Shown here piece after piece: positions 23,951-32,858 of a DNA stretch of 64,000 nt. The stretch is from NCBI GenBank assembly GCA_963730375.1, contig CAVSRJ010000001.1:434001-498000 (forward strand), read 5' to 3'. Each line of letters opens with the position of its first letter. The stretch's first letter is position 1. The stretch is from UBA6224 sp963730375. Lineage in GTDB: Bacteria > Patescibacteriota > Saccharimonadia > Saccharimonadales > UBA4665. The notes below the pieces were generated by a model. It ran no database searches, was not told where the DNA came from, and saw only the letters and a list, made by a program, of their open reading frames with translations. A program made the translations under genes and the position numbers.

Positions 23951-23988
23951 AAGAAAATACTCCACCATTCGGTGGAGTATTTTCTTGT
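23951..23988 (+). terminator. tmRNA terminator
   Basis: A 16-bp perfect stem (23951-23966 with 23971-23986), loop ATTC, ending in TTTTCTTG. It directly follows the CCA of tmRNA. Confidence 0.9.
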
Positions 23989-24232
23989 ATGGGGCTATAT
24001 GGAGTACTGCCCCGAGAGGGCTGGAATCGCCTGTGACAATTCGCAAGAGAGAGTACGGTGAATGGGGACAGGCCGAGCATTATTATGTGTTGTCAGTGCG
24101 AGAAAACGCAGATTAGTTTTTGGAACTCCGAGTTAACTCCGATTTAACTCGGAGTTCGGGCACCAACTAATGTCTTTTAGGAAATAGGGTGTGATTGACC
24201 AGGTCTCGGTATGATAGTAAAGTTGACTGTAC

Positions 24233-24445
24233 ATGTTTTATAAGCATCAAGAGGTACCAGAAAATGCGGTGGCGGCTGCGCGAAAAGCAGCCAAGATGAC
24301 GCAGGCCGAAATGGCCGTGGCGGTTGGGGTGACGCGCCAGACAATCATCGCGATTGAGAAGGGCAACTATACACCGAGTGTGCTGCTTGCGCTAAAATTA
24401 GCAAAAGCACTTAAGAAACAAGTTGAGGAGCTATTTTGGATATGA
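24233..24445 (+). CDS. XRE-family helix-turn-helix regulator
   Basis: A 70-residue DNA-binding protein of the Cro/CI type with only the HTH domain: KMTQAEMAVAVGVTRQTIIA forms helices 2 and 3, followed by IEKGNYTPSVLLALKLAKAL. Such mini-regulators often sit with a small membrane partner, and here the stop overlaps the start of the next gene (ATGA at 24442-24445). It probably represses its own operon. A possible -10 TATGAT lies at 24210-24215. Confidence 0.88.
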   Translation: MFYKHQEVPENAVAAARKAAKMTQAEMAVAVGVTRQTIIAIEKGNYTPSVLLALKLAKALKKQVEELFWI

Positions 24446-24804
24446 ACTTCCTAAAAGATAATCGTAACGACATCATTATCGGCCTCATCGTTGTTGGTAG
24501 CTTGCTGCTGAGTGCGAATGTATTTTCCGGCTTTATGCCGAGCAGTATCGTCATGATCGCGATCGCCATTTTTGTGGCAGCGTTTGCTCTGTTTGCCGTG
24601 CTGATTTGGCGGGAGAATCCGCGCGATGAACGCGAAGCGCAACTGCTCCTGTCGGCGGACCGGATAGGTTTCTTAGTCGGAGCGACAGTCCTGTCCGTGG
24701 CGGTAGTCGTCGAGGCGCTGCGCCATGAGTCGACCAACTTCCTTGTGTTAACACTGACGCTGATGATCCTCGCCAAAATCTTCGGAAAATACTTACAAAA
24801 GTAA
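24442..24804 (+). CDS. small four-helix membrane protein linked to XRE regulator
   Basis: About 120 residues with four predicted membrane helices (about 8-28, 34-56, 70-90, 96-114) and a charged central loop WRENPRDEREAQ. The pairing of a tiny XRE regulator with a DUF2178-like membrane protein having an RDERE loop is common in bacteria and archaea; its function is not known. The ATG at 24442 overlaps the regulator's stop; a TTG two codons upstream is an alternative. Confidence 0.7.
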   Translation: MNFLKDNRNDIIIGLIVVGSLLLSANVFSGFMPSSIVMIAIAIFVAAFALFAVLIWRENPRDEREAQLLLSADRIGFLVGATVLSVAVVVEALRHESTNFLVLTLTLMILAKIFGKYLQK

Positions 24805-24871
24805 AGCCAACTTGACATTGTGGCATTGCAGAATTACACTGCTACCATAACAATCTTAGGAGGGTACTATT

Positions 24872-25144
24872 GTGAACAAGAATCTACTACTTATCATCGT
24901 CGCGGCAGTGATTATCGCCGGAGCGGGCGTGGCATACGGTCTCGTCCAAAAGCATGACAAAGATCTCGCTCAGCAGAAGGCTGAAGATAGCGCCATGATG
25001 CTCAAAGATTACAAAGCGAAACAAAAAGCTGACGATGCCATGATGAAGGACGAAACGAGCAGTGATACGATGATGAAGGACGATACATCGGCAGGTACCG
25101 ACACGACTATGTCGACGGATGACACGATGACGAAAGCCCAATAG
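24872..25144 (+). CDS. membrane-anchored Met/Asp/Lys-rich protein
   Basis: A 90-residue protein. One N-terminal membrane helix or uncleaved signal (about 4-24), a short coiled segment, then an extracytoplasmic tail with repeated DDAMMKDE, SDTMMKDD and STDDTMTK units. Pairs of Met beside Asp suggest metal binding (copper is typical for Met-rich repeats), which is inference. The GTG start is set by an excellent AGGAGG (24859-24864 region). It begins 15 nt before dipZ, so the two are likely co-expressed and act together at the outer membrane face of the cell. Confidence 0.7.
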   Translation: MNKNLLLIIVAAVIIAGAGVAYGLVQKHDKDLAQQKAEDSAMMLKDYKAKQKADDAMMKDETSSDTMMKDDTSAGTDTTMSTDDTMTKAQ

Positions 25145-25159
25145 TTTCGACTACCCTTT

Positions 25160-26893
25160 ATGTTTTTACTCATAGCATCATTTTTTGCAGGCGTACTCAC
25201 AAGCCTGGCACCATGTATTTTGCCACTGTTGCCGGTAATTGTTGGTAGTAGCATTTTGACTGACGGTGACGCAAAGCAGGATCGCCGCAAGCCGTATATC
25301 ATTTCGGCAAGTCTGGCAGTTTCAGTCGTGCTGTTTACGCTGCTGCTAAAGGCGACGAGCCTGCTTATTGGTATCGACCCGGCTGTTTGGACAGTCCTGG
25401 CCGGCGTCATCGTGATAGTGCTTGGTGTCGTGATGTTATTTCCCAACTGGTGGGTGCAGCTGAGTGCTTCGATTGGCTTTGAACACGGCTCTAATGAAAT
25501 GCTCGCCAAAGCCAACAAACATCGGGGTGTAACCGGTTCGATTTTGACCGGCGCAGCGTTGGGGCCAGTGTTCTCGAGCTGTAGCCCAGTGTACGCACTA
25601 GTGCTGGCAACGGTACTGCCGGTGAATATTGTGCTCGGTATGACGTATATGGTTGCGTATGCCCTGGGTCTCGGTTTAGCGCTACTGGCTATTGCTCTGC
25701 TGGGTCGTCGCCTAACGACCAGACTTGGCTGGGCGGTTAACCCAAACGGCTGGTTCCGCCGAGGCCTAGCGGTTGTACTCATCCTGGTCGGGTTATTGGT
25801 CGCATTTGGGTACAATGACCGTATTCAGACATGGGCAGCTGACCACCTGCCATTTGCGACGACAAATATTGAGGAGAATTTGATACGTAGCCAGTCCGAA
25901 AAGTCTACCCAAGGCCCACAAATGGTGAGCGATCCGAGCGGCATTCTGAATGTGACACCATATAGTGCACCCGAATTTACCGGTATTGTCGATTGGATAA
26001 ACACCAAGCCATTAACGATGGCTGAACTACGGGGTAAGGTAGTTCTGATCGATTTTTGGACATATTCGTGCATCAACTGTCAGCGAACACAGCCCTACCT
26101 CAATGCCTGGTATGACAAATACCACGACAAAGGACTCGTGATTGTCGGTGTTCATGCGCCTGAATTTGCCTTCGAAAAAGTCCCCGACAATGTACGGCAC
26201 GCTGTGACAGAAGAGAACATCGCCTATCCCGTTGCGCTCGATAACGATTTTAAGACTTGGCGAGCCTACCAAAACCAATTCTGGCCTGCCAAATATCTCA
26301 TCGACAAGAATGGCATGGTGCGATACACCAAATTTGGCGAAGGTGACTACGACCAAACCGAGCGCGCCATACAGAAACTACTGAGCGCATCGGGCGACGA
26401 AGTCTCTGGTTCGGTGCGGGCCGACAGCGGTTCGGTTCATGCAGGTCAAACCCCGGAGACCTATCTCGGGTACAGCCGCGGCGAGCGCTTTGCCAACGTA
26501 GACCAGTTTTTTAACGACAAAATTATTGACTACCATCTGGCCAACACCTTACAACAAGATGAATGGTCGCTGGGCGGCTTGTGGCGGATTGGCGACATGC
26601 AGAGCAAAGCACTAGACGATACCAGTAATGTGCTGCGTATCAAATTTGCAGCGAAGGAAGTGTACCTCGTTATGGACGGTCCAGCGGGTGCCACGGCCAC
26701 CCTACGCCTCAACGGACAAACTGTCACTGCCAGTCAACATGGTGGGAGTGATGTTGCGACCGACGGGACGGTGCACTTAGATGGCCCAAGGCTGTATAGA
26801 CTCATAGACTTGCCGAACTTCAAGACGAATCAAGTACTTGATATTCATGTGACAAAAGGCGTCACCATCAACGCATTTACCTTTGGCGGTTAA
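25160..26893 (+). CDS. DipZ-type thiol-disulfide transporter fused to thioredoxin-like domain
   Basis: A 577-residue membrane protein. Residues 1-220 are a CcdA-like electron carrier with C19 (LAPCILP) and C141 (FSSCSPVY) in its membrane helices. About 260-400 is a TlpA/thioredoxin-like extracytoplasmic domain with the CxxC pair C304-I-N-C307. The rest (about 425-577) is the DipZ-type galactose-binding-like domain. It would carry electrons from cytoplasmic thioredoxin to surface proteins, keeping their cysteines reduced. Preceded by a Met-rich protein, it may also serve metal handling. The secreted proteins of this genome contain paired cysteines and are plausible clients. Confidence 0.9.
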   Translation: MFLLIASFFAGVLTSLAPCILPLLPVIVGSSILTDGDAKQDRRKPYIISASLAVSVVLFTLLLKATSLLIGIDPAVWTVLAGVIVIVLGVVMLFPNWWVQLSASIGFEHGSNEMLAKANKHRGVTGSILTGAALGPVFSSCSPVYALVLATVLPVNIVLGMTYMVAYALGLGLALLAIALLGRRLTTRLGWAVNPNGWFRRGLAVVLILVGLLVAFGYNDRIQTWAADHLPFATTNIEENLIRSQSEKSTQGPQMVSDPSGILNVTPYSAPEFTGIVDWINTKPLTMAELRGKVVLIDFWTYSCINCQRTQPYLNAWYDKYHDKGLVIVGVHAPEFAFEKVPDNVRHAVTEENIAYPVALDNDFKTWRAYQNQFWPAKYLIDKNGMVRYTKFGEGDYDQTERAIQKLLSASGDEVSGSVRADSGSVHAGQTPETYLGYSRGERFANVDQFFNDKIIDYHLANTLQQDEWSLGGLWRIGDMQSKALDDTSNVLRIKFAAKEVYLVMDGPAGATATLRLNGQTVTASQHGGSDVATDGTVHLDGPRLYRLIDLPNFKTNQVLDIHVTKGVTINAFTFGG

Positions 26894-26983
26894 CCATAAC
26901 CACAATTGTTGTCGTAAAGACGTTGACGCTCACCCTCCCAGCCACTTAGCATTAAGGTATTGCTAATAATGTGGGAGAACACC

Positions 26984-28633
26984 ATGAAGAAGAGTGCCAG
27001 TAGGCTTGTCAGTAGTATTTGTCTGGTCGTGTTACTGATAATGCCAACCGTAGCGACGACCGTGAAGGCAGCTGAGTATTTTGATGAATATCTGATACCG
27101 ACACAGGACTCGAACCCGTATGATATTGTGACTGGCTCTGATGGTAATTTGTGGTTCACGGAGCGCCAGGGAGGAAACATTGGCCGCATAACACCAGACG
27201 GACAGATCACCGAATTCTCCATACCGTCATCAACAAATCCCATCTCTATCACCGCCGGATCCGATGGTGCGCTCTGGTTTACCGAGACGAGCGGACAACA
27301 CATCGGCCGCATATCGACGGATGGCACGATATCTGAATATCATCTACCGACTGGATCGACCGAATATGCCGATATCGTAGCGGGTCCTGATGGTGCCTTG
27401 TGGTTCAGTGATTGGTTTTCAAATGGATACAATATTGGTCGGCTAACGACAAACGGTGTATTTTCGAAGTATCCAACCTCCCAGCAATACGGCGACGTCT
27501 CTCAGATGACAGTCGGTTCTGATGGTGCACTCTGGATGACACGTTCTTTCAGTGGTACGGCAAGCGTCAGCCGAATGACGACAGACGGTCAGTTCAGTGA
27601 GTACAGTTTGCCGGGCGACAGTAGTCCCCAGGGCATTACCACTGGAGTGGATGGCGCTCTGTGGTTTGCTGAATACGGCACAGACAGTATCGGGCGCATT
27701 ACCACGGCCGGCGTAGTTTCGCAGTATCAGCTGCCAGGTATCAATGCCACGCCATACGACATCACTGCCGGCAGTGACGGATCGCTGTGGGTGGTGGAAC
27801 AGAGCCCCAACAAAATTGCCCGAATGACGACCGACGGAACGGTTACGGCCGAATATGACGCACCATATAATTCTGACATGAAAATCATCACCAATGGCTC
27901 CGATGGTGCGCTCTGGTTCACTGCCGCTGCCGCCAACAGCATCGGTCGATTTACTGTTCCGGTCGCAAGTAATCTTGTGCTTGTACCGAAAAACGGAACC
28001 AACGCTGTCGGCTCGACCGCAACGTTCCAGGCGACTGCGACCAACGCATTTGGCAACCCAGTCACTGATGCCACGATTCGATTTAGCACCACTGGCTCAA
28101 TAGCTACATCCGGTAGCTGTGTGACCGATAGTACCGGCCAGTGCTCGTTCAATTACCAAGGACCTCAGCTGCCCGGTGCCGATGCGGTCTTCGCTTATGC
28201 TGACACTAATGTGAATGCCGAGCTCGATCAGACTGAACCGGCTGCAACTGCCACACAAGCCTGGTTGCTGCCTACGACGAAAAATGGCCAAGTAACTGGC
28301 GGAGGACATATTGCTGGCAGTCAATTGCCCCATGATGTTGCTTTCGGATTCGTCGCAAAAAGCGATGACAGTGGAGTCAGTGGGCAGTGTGCAGTGGTTG
28401 ACCCCGGTAATAACACGCAAGTGAAGTGTATCTCGGCAACTGTTGTGACGACTGATGGAAACAGTGCGACCATTTTTGGTGATGCCACCATCAACGGCCA
28501 ACCAACTACGTACCGTATCGATATAACTGATGCCGCAACGCCGGGCACCGGGAACGATACCTTCGCACTCGTTACGCAAAGCGGCTATAGCGTCAGCGGC
28601 ACATTGACTAGCGGTAATATTCGATTGCATTAG
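26984..28633 (+). CDS. secreted beta-propeller protein (virginiamycin B lyase-like) with Ig-like tail
   Basis: About 549 residues. A signal peptide (1-27, ending VKAAEY) precedes a seven-bladed propeller made of repeats with GSDGALWFTE / IGRITTDG cores (about 30-325). An Ig-like domain of Big_1 type follows (about 330-425, with FQATATNAFGNPVTDATI), then a beta-rich C-terminal domain. The propeller belongs to the streptogramin lyase fold, but most such secreted proteins are not antibiotic lyases. Probably a surface or exported adhesin-like protein. The ATG at 26984 is chosen because GGGAGA precedes it; a TTG at 26960 only extends the frame. Confidence 0.82.
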   Translation: MKKSASRLVSSICLVVLLIMPTVATTVKAAEYFDEYLIPTQDSNPYDIVTGSDGNLWFTERQGGNIGRITPDGQITEFSIPSSTNPISITAGSDGALWFTETSGQHIGRISTDGTISEYHLPTGSTEYADIVAGPDGALWFSDWFSNGYNIGRLTTNGVFSKYPTSQQYGDVSQMTVGSDGALWMTRSFSGTASVSRMTTDGQFSEYSLPGDSSPQGITTGVDGALWFAEYGTDSIGRITTAGVVSQYQLPGINATPYDITAGSDGSLWVVEQSPNKIARMTTDGTVTAEYDAPYNSDMKIITNGSDGALWFTAAAANSIGRFTVPVASNLVLVPKNGTNAVGSTATFQATATNAFGNPVTDATIRFSTTGSIATSGSCVTDSTGQCSFNYQGPQLPGADAVFAYADTNVNAELDQTEPAATATQAWLLPTTKNGQVTGGGHIAGSQLPHDVAFGFVAKSDDSGVSGQCAVVDPGNNTQVKCISATVVTTDGNSATIFGDATINGQPTTYRIDITDAATPGTGNDTFALVTQSGYSVSGTLTSGNIRLH

Positions 28634-28874
28634 AGCAGCGATACCTGATGCGACGTAGTATGCTCCCGGCACCGCACTGAAGGTGCTGGGAAATGCTGAG
28701 TAACGATTGACACCACTGAAATATCGTGCTAATGTATAGGTAATTGTCATTGATGAACCCGGGTTGTGTTAGCGAAAAATTACTCGAACTTCATTATCGA
28801 TAGTTGAGTAATACTAAGCTGAGCGCAGCGACGATGATCGCTTTGTGCGCTCCTAACACCAAAGGGTTATTTTA
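28634..28874. other. intergenic leader of the DEAD-box gene
   Basis: About 240 bases with no convincing gene. The minus strand from 28750 has a short stretch that reads like a decayed beta-rich domain but no start signal, and it runs on as the antisense of the propeller gene. The right half would be the 5' leader of the helicase mRNA, as in many cold-shock helicases; no terminator is seen. Confidence 0.4.
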
Positions 28875-30095
28875 ATGCCACAAACTAATACATTTTCTAG
28901 CCGCCGCAGTGGCGGTAGCCGCGGAAATTTCCGCAAATCCGGTCGCGGTAGCTATAGCTATCCACGCGGCAATTCGGGACGCAAAGGTCCAAAGAAAGAC
29001 TATATCGATCCAAGCCGTTTTGTGCGTGCCGCCAAACCTCGTGAAGACGAGCGCTATGAGCCAACGCACACCTTCGCTGATTTTGATATAAATCCAACGC
29101 TGTTGCAGAACCTGACTAACAAGGGTTTTATCGAACCATCCGCCATTCAGGACCAGGCAATTCCGCACGCTCTACAGGGCCGCGACATCATCGGCATCGC
29201 TGATACCGGCACCGGTAAAACTGCTGCATTTGGTGTGCCAATTTTGCAAAAACTGATGCTCAGCGACAGTAAGGCGCTGGTTATCGCACCAACCCGTGAA
29301 CTTGCCCAACAGATTGATGTTGAGTTCGGCAGTATTGCCAAGGGTAGTAACTTATCAGCCGTGACACTCATAGGCGGCACCAGCATGAGTCAGCAATTGC
29401 GTGGCCTGAAACACCGTCCACAAATTGTCATCGGAACACCAGGGCGCATCAAGGATCACTTAGAGCGGGGCAGCTTGCGCCTGCATGATTTTGATAACGT
29501 CGTCCTCGACGAAGTTGACCGCATGCTCGACATGGGGTTCGTGAATGACGTTCGGGCTATTTTGAGTAATCTGCCTGCCGAGCGCCAATCGTTCTTCTTT
29601 TCTGCCACACTCGATTCACGAGTCCGAACATTGATTGACACATTCAGCAACGATCCGGTCTCTGTTTCAGTTAAGACGGGTGATACTGGCGAAAACATTC
29701 ACCAGGATGTTGTGCGTGTACCTCACGACGCCCAGAAGATAGACAAGCTGCACGATGTGTTGCTTGACACGGCAGTAGCGAAAGTTATCGTGTTTGATGA
29801 CACGCAGCGTAGTGTTGAGCGTTTGAGCAAGGAACTAATTGCCCGAGGTTTTCGTGCCGATGCTATCCATGGTGGCAAGACCCAGGGACAGCGCCAACGA
29901 TCGCTCGCCAAGTTCAAGAACAACGAAGTTACTATTCTGGTAGCAACTGATGTTGCCGCTCGTGGCATCGACGTCAAGGATGTCAGTCATGTCATTAACT
30001 ACAGCACGCCACAGACATACTCTGACTACGTACACCGTATCGGTCGCGCCGGTCGCGCCGGTAATGTCGGCTATGCGCTTACGTTCATATCATAA
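28875..30095 (+). CDS. DEAD-box-family RNA helicase (DEVD variant)
   Basis: An ATP-dependent RNA helicase of 406 residues. The N-terminal 45 residues are Arg/Gly/Ser-rich and likely bind RNA. Core motifs: Q motif FIEPSAIQDQAIP, Walker A DTGTGKT, PTRELAQQ, motif II DEVD (in VLDEVDRMLDMG), SAT, VFDDT, and HRIGRAGR. The Val in motif II is an uncommon substitution for Ala. There is no long C-terminal extension. Probably aids RNA unwinding in ribosome assembly or cold adaptation. Confidence 0.94.
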   Translation: MPQTNTFSSRRSGGSRGNFRKSGRGSYSYPRGNSGRKGPKKDYIDPSRFVRAAKPREDERYEPTHTFADFDINPTLLQNLTNKGFIEPSAIQDQAIPHALQGRDIIGIADTGTGKTAAFGVPILQKLMLSDSKALVIAPTRELAQQIDVEFGSIAKGSNLSAVTLIGGTSMSQQLRGLKHRPQIVIGTPGRIKDHLERGSLRLHDFDNVVLDEVDRMLDMGFVNDVRAILSNLPAERQSFFFSATLDSRVRTLIDTFSNDPVSVSVKTGDTGENIHQDVVRVPHDAQKIDKLHDVLLDTAVAKVIVFDDTQRSVERLSKELIARGFRADAIHGGKTQGQRQRSLAKFKNNEVTILVATDVAARGIDVKDVSHVINYSTPQTYSDYVHRIGRAGRAGNVGYALTFIS

Positions 30096-30128
30096 GCCGT
30101 AACAGGCAACGAAGGGTAGAGTTACACA

Positions 30129-30380
30129 ATGGCAAACCGACAAACAATTGCAGCGTCACTGCAACGTATCAAAGACGAAGATGTGCGTGCACAGCTTGAG
30201 GCGATGCTCGAAGACCCCCGCTTGATTACGCAAACAAGTTACAGTGCGAATGCCGACAAATATCCCGATCATCGTATCCCATTCATCGAGAAACACATCA
30301 ACTATCTGGTGAGCCACCCGAAAGTTGACACGAGACAGTACTTGGCGAACCTTCGTCTGATGATCAAACGGCTCGGTTAA
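30129..30380 (+). CDS. small hypothetical protein
   Basis: An 83-residue, probably helical soluble protein with no recognised domain. It follows the RNA helicase by 33 nt and could share its transcript. It overlaps the 3' end of the convergent ArsR-type gene by 4 nt. AGGGTAGAG just upstream gives a reasonable ribosome site. Confidence 0.55.
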   Translation: MANRQTIAASLQRIKDEDVRAQLEAMLEDPRLITQTSYSANADKYPDHRIPFIEKHINYLVSHPKVDTRQYLANLRLMIKRLG

Positions 30381-30691
30381 CGCTCATCCTCGGCTGGGGA
30401 GACATATCCCTGCCATTGATGGCGAAACGGTTCGATAAAGGCAGCCACACTTGTTAGCGCGGCTGGAGCGATTTGCACCAGCTGTTCTTTGCCGTGGCGG
30501 CGTTTTGTAATTAGCCCAGCTTCTTCTAGAACTTTGAGATGCTTAGAGATGGCTGCAAATGATATTTGATACGGCTTTGCGATGTCGCTGATATTGAGCG
30601 TGCTGGTAGAGACGCGTTGCAGAATGTCTCGGCGGACAGGGTCTGACAGCGCGCCAAACGTGTCATCAAGCGAACGTCCATACTCAACCAT
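30377..30691 (-). CDS. ArsR-family winged-helix regulator
   Basis: A 104-residue repressor-type protein. The ArsR winged helix is clear: LSDPVRRDILQRVS, recognition helix ISFAAISKHLKVLEEAGLI, and wing KRRHGKEQLVQIA. No cysteine metal site is present, so it is of the SdpR/metal-independent kind. The target is unknown; neighbouring genes on the plus strand are candidates. It ends convergently with the small gene at 30129. Confidence 0.88.
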   Translation of the reverse strand: MVEYGRSLDDTFGALSDPVRRDILQRVSTSTLNISDIAKPYQISFAAISKHLKVLEEAGLITKRRHGKEQLVQIAPAALTSVAAFIEPFRHQWQGYVSPAEDER

Positions 30692-30802
30692 ATAGTTGAA
30701 CGATAATGCCTCACGGTCATATCTGTCAATGGTGTGGACTATCTTACTGCTACTGAACTACGAATAGCCTAGACTACCTGGTTATGTAATGGAGGAATAC
30801 AT

Positions 30803-31012
30803 ATGCCACCTATGAACCCGAACGAAGAAGAACGTAGAGAAGAACTTGCCGAAGATAACGGCACACCGTTCCAGGCTGCAGATACACTGCAGCAGAGCGA
30901 TACCATCGGCGATACGCACCCAGTTACTGACGTTCCGCCGGATTCTCACGAATTATATGACGAAGGTGTCGATGGTGCCACCGAGACGGTGGATCAGTCT
31001 CAGCGTCAATAA
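30803..31012 (+). CDS. small acidic protein of unknown function
   Basis: A 69-residue, highly acidic and polar protein without hydrophobic core, likely disordered. An excellent GGAGG ribosome site precedes the ATG, which supports it as a real gene. It ends 8 nt before the convergent histidine kinase gene. Function unknown. Confidence 0.55.
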   Translation: MPPMNPNEEERREELAEDNGTPFQAADTLQQSDTIGDTHPVTDVPPDSHELYDEGVDGATETVDQSQRQ

Positions 31013-31020
31013 TTGAACGA

Positions 31021-32046
31021 CTAGGCTAAGGGGAGCACAACCGTAAAGGTCGCGCCACTACCTGGCTTGGTTTTCACATCAATACGTCCATCTTGTTGGG
31101 TAATGAGTTTTTCAGCCAGAGCCAGTCCTAGCCCATGGCCGCTGACTTGCTGCGACGACCGTGCGGGATCAGCTCGGTAAAACCGTTCGAAAATATGCGG
31201 TAAATCTTTTGGAGAAATACCCGGCCCCTGGTCGTGTATCTGTACAGACCCTTCTTTACCACTCGTGCCTGACGATAGCGTGATAGTGGAGTGCTCTGGG
31301 CTGTATTTTATGGCATTGTCCAGCAAAATATTGATGATTTGTTCAAGTCCACTGGCGTTGGCGTAGACCATGGTATCGCGAACGTTGTCTTCGATGCTAA
31401 TATGTTTGCCTTCAGCCGAGCGCAAACTGTGATTGATGCATTCCTGCGTAATATCAGATAGTGAGATTGGTTCAGTTTTTACGGTATAGGATTCCTGTCG
31501 AGCCAGGTGTAGCAGCCCGTCGGATAGACGCTGCAAGTGGGTAACCTCCTCGAGATTACTCGCCAACAATTCCTTTGCCCGTGCTAGGGTCAGTCTCGTA
31601 TTGCGTAGAGCTACCTCATTCTCGGCCTGAATACTGGCGAGTGGCGTCCGTAGCTCGTGTGAAGCATCGGATGCGAAACGACTTTGTGCCTCGAGTGCTT
31701 CTTCGATAGGTTCAAGCGTCCGGCGTGCCAGGATATAACTAATCATCGCTCCGACACCTAGGACAAACAGATTCAGCAGCAGCAGCCGTATAAACAATTC
31801 GTGCCGACCGGCAGAAATGCGTGCCTCAAGAAATTCCAGAAACGGGTCAGAGTCGTTGCTGATGTATTGGTTGTACATGCTTTTTGGCGGTAGTTGCCGG
31901 CCAATTTCACGAGCTGACGTGTGGTAGATGACGGCACTAAAGCTAATGCTCATCACCATGATGATCAACAAGTATGAGGCTGCCAGCTGGATGGTGCGGG
32001 CATGTGGCTGCAGGAATTGTCGAAGGGCTCTAAGTTGTTGTTTCAT
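31021..32046 (-). CDS. two-TM sensor histidine kinase
   Basis: A 341-residue membrane kinase. Two membrane helices (about 19-40 and 87-108) enclose a short extracytoplasmic loop (about 45-85). The core follows: SDASHELRTPLASIQ with the phospho-His, N box IINILLDNAIKYS, DQGPGI, and GHGLGLALAEKL. It lies 2 nt downstream of its cognate OmpR-type regulator gene, so the two form a two-component pair. The short sensor loop leaves the signal unknown; cell-envelope stress is a reasonable guess. Confidence 0.94.
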   Translation of the reverse strand: MKQQLRALRQFLQPHARTIQLAASYLLIIMVMSISFSAVIYHTSAREIGRQLPPKSMYNQYISNDSDPFLEFLEARISAGRHELFIRLLLLNLFVLGVGAMISYILARRTLEPIEEALEAQSRFASDASHELRTPLASIQAENEVALRNTRLTLARAKELLASNLEEVTHLQRLSDGLLHLARQESYTVKTEPISLSDITQECINHSLRSAEGKHISIEDNVRDTMVYANASGLEQIINILLDNAIKYSPEHSTITLSSGTSGKEGSVQIHDQGPGISPKDLPHIFERFYRADPARSSQQVSGHGLGLALAEKLITQQDGRIDVKTKPGSGATFTVVLPLA

Positions 32047-32048
32047 AG

Positions 32049-32720
32049 CTAAGCTTCTATTTTATATCCGAATCCGCGAACGGTGGTAATGAGTGGTGAT
32101 TTCTTAAATGGTCGATCGATTTTGCCGCGCAGGTAGGTGATAAAGACTTCGACGTTGTTGGGGAGCACATCGGCATCGAAGTCCCAAACGTGGTGGATAA
32201 TATTTTGTTTGCTGAGAACCTTGCCCTTATTGCGTAACAGATACTCGAGCAGCGCATATTCTTTGGCGGACAGTCGAATTGGTTTGTTGTCGCGCACGAC
32301 TTCCTTGCTGACAGTGTCAAGTGTCAGGTCGTGGGTGGACAGCACATCGCCGAGATTGTGTTGGGGTCGCCGCAGCAGGGCGCGTACACGAGCTAATAAT
32401 ACTTCAAACGAAAACGGCTTTACCAGGTAGTCGTCTGCCCCGGCATTGAGCCCGGTCACGACATCACGGGGTTGATCCTTTGCAGTCAGCATGAGGATGG
32501 GAGTATGATTACCCGCCTCTCGTAATTGTTTGCATACGCTAAACCCGTCTGTGCCTGGCAACATAACATCGAGAATGATGAGGTCGTATTCGTCATATAG
32601 GGCACTATTCAGCCCCTCGTCACCATCAAACGCAACGTCTACAGCGAATGATTCTTGCTCGAGGCCATCGCGGACCGCGTTGGCGATTTTGTGTTCGTCC
32701 TCGACGACCAATATCTTCAT
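32049..32720 (-). CDS. OmpR-family response regulator
   Basis: A 223-residue transcription factor. The receiver has E7-D8, phosphoacceptor D51 (LIILDVMLPG), T-S position T79, and K101 in VKPF. The winged-helix output domain covers about 125-223, ending LITTVRGFGYKI. Paired with the kinase at 31021-32046. TACACT lies 7 nt before the ATG on the minus strand, so the message is probably leaderless. Divergent from the DHA2 transporter gene, which may be a target: an inverted repeat lies in the shared intergenic region. Confidence 0.95.
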   Translation of the reverse strand: MKILVVEDEHKIANAVRDGLEQESFAVDVAFDGDEGLNSALYDEYDLIILDVMLPGTDGFSVCKQLREAGNHTPILMLTAKDQPRDVVTGLNAGADDYLVKPFSFEVLLARVRALLRRPQHNLGDVLSTHDLTLDTVSKEVVRDNKPIRLSAKEYALLEYLLRNKGKVLSKQNIIHHVWDFDADVLPNNVEVFITYLRGKIDRPFKKSPLITTVRGFGYKIEA

Positions 32721-32779
32721 ATACCCCAGTGTACGCGCGATTACTTAAAAAAACATGAAGGGAATCGATGTGTGTAAAT

Positions 32780-32815
32780 CCCACACTATACTTTGTGTAG
32801 TGTGGGTGTTATGAT
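32780..32815 (+). promoter_or_regulatory. operator-like inverted repeat and -10 box before the DHA2 transporter
   Basis: CCCACACTA (32780-32788) and TAGTGTGGG (32798-32806) form a 9-bp inverted repeat with a 9-nt centre. TATGAT (32810-32815) follows, so the repeat sits where a repressor or activator would act. No T-run follows it, so it is not an intrinsic terminator. Confidence 0.6.
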
Positions 32816-32858
32816 GAGAAAAATAGCGTAGCCGACAACATCGGAGCAAGGAAAAACC

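Noticed and set aside
23847..24080. Minus-strand open frame over the tmRNA 3' end
   Set aside because: It is the complement of a conserved structured RNA and its terminator.
28097..28750. Long minus-strand open frame antisense to the propeller gene
   Set aside because: It is mostly the complement of the Gly/Asp-rich repeats, has no ribosome site or -10 box, and no recognisable domain; only a short stretch beyond the gene looks protein-like.
32780..32806. Intrinsic terminator
   Set aside because: The inverted repeat has no T-run on either side and overlaps the promoter region, so an operator is more likely.
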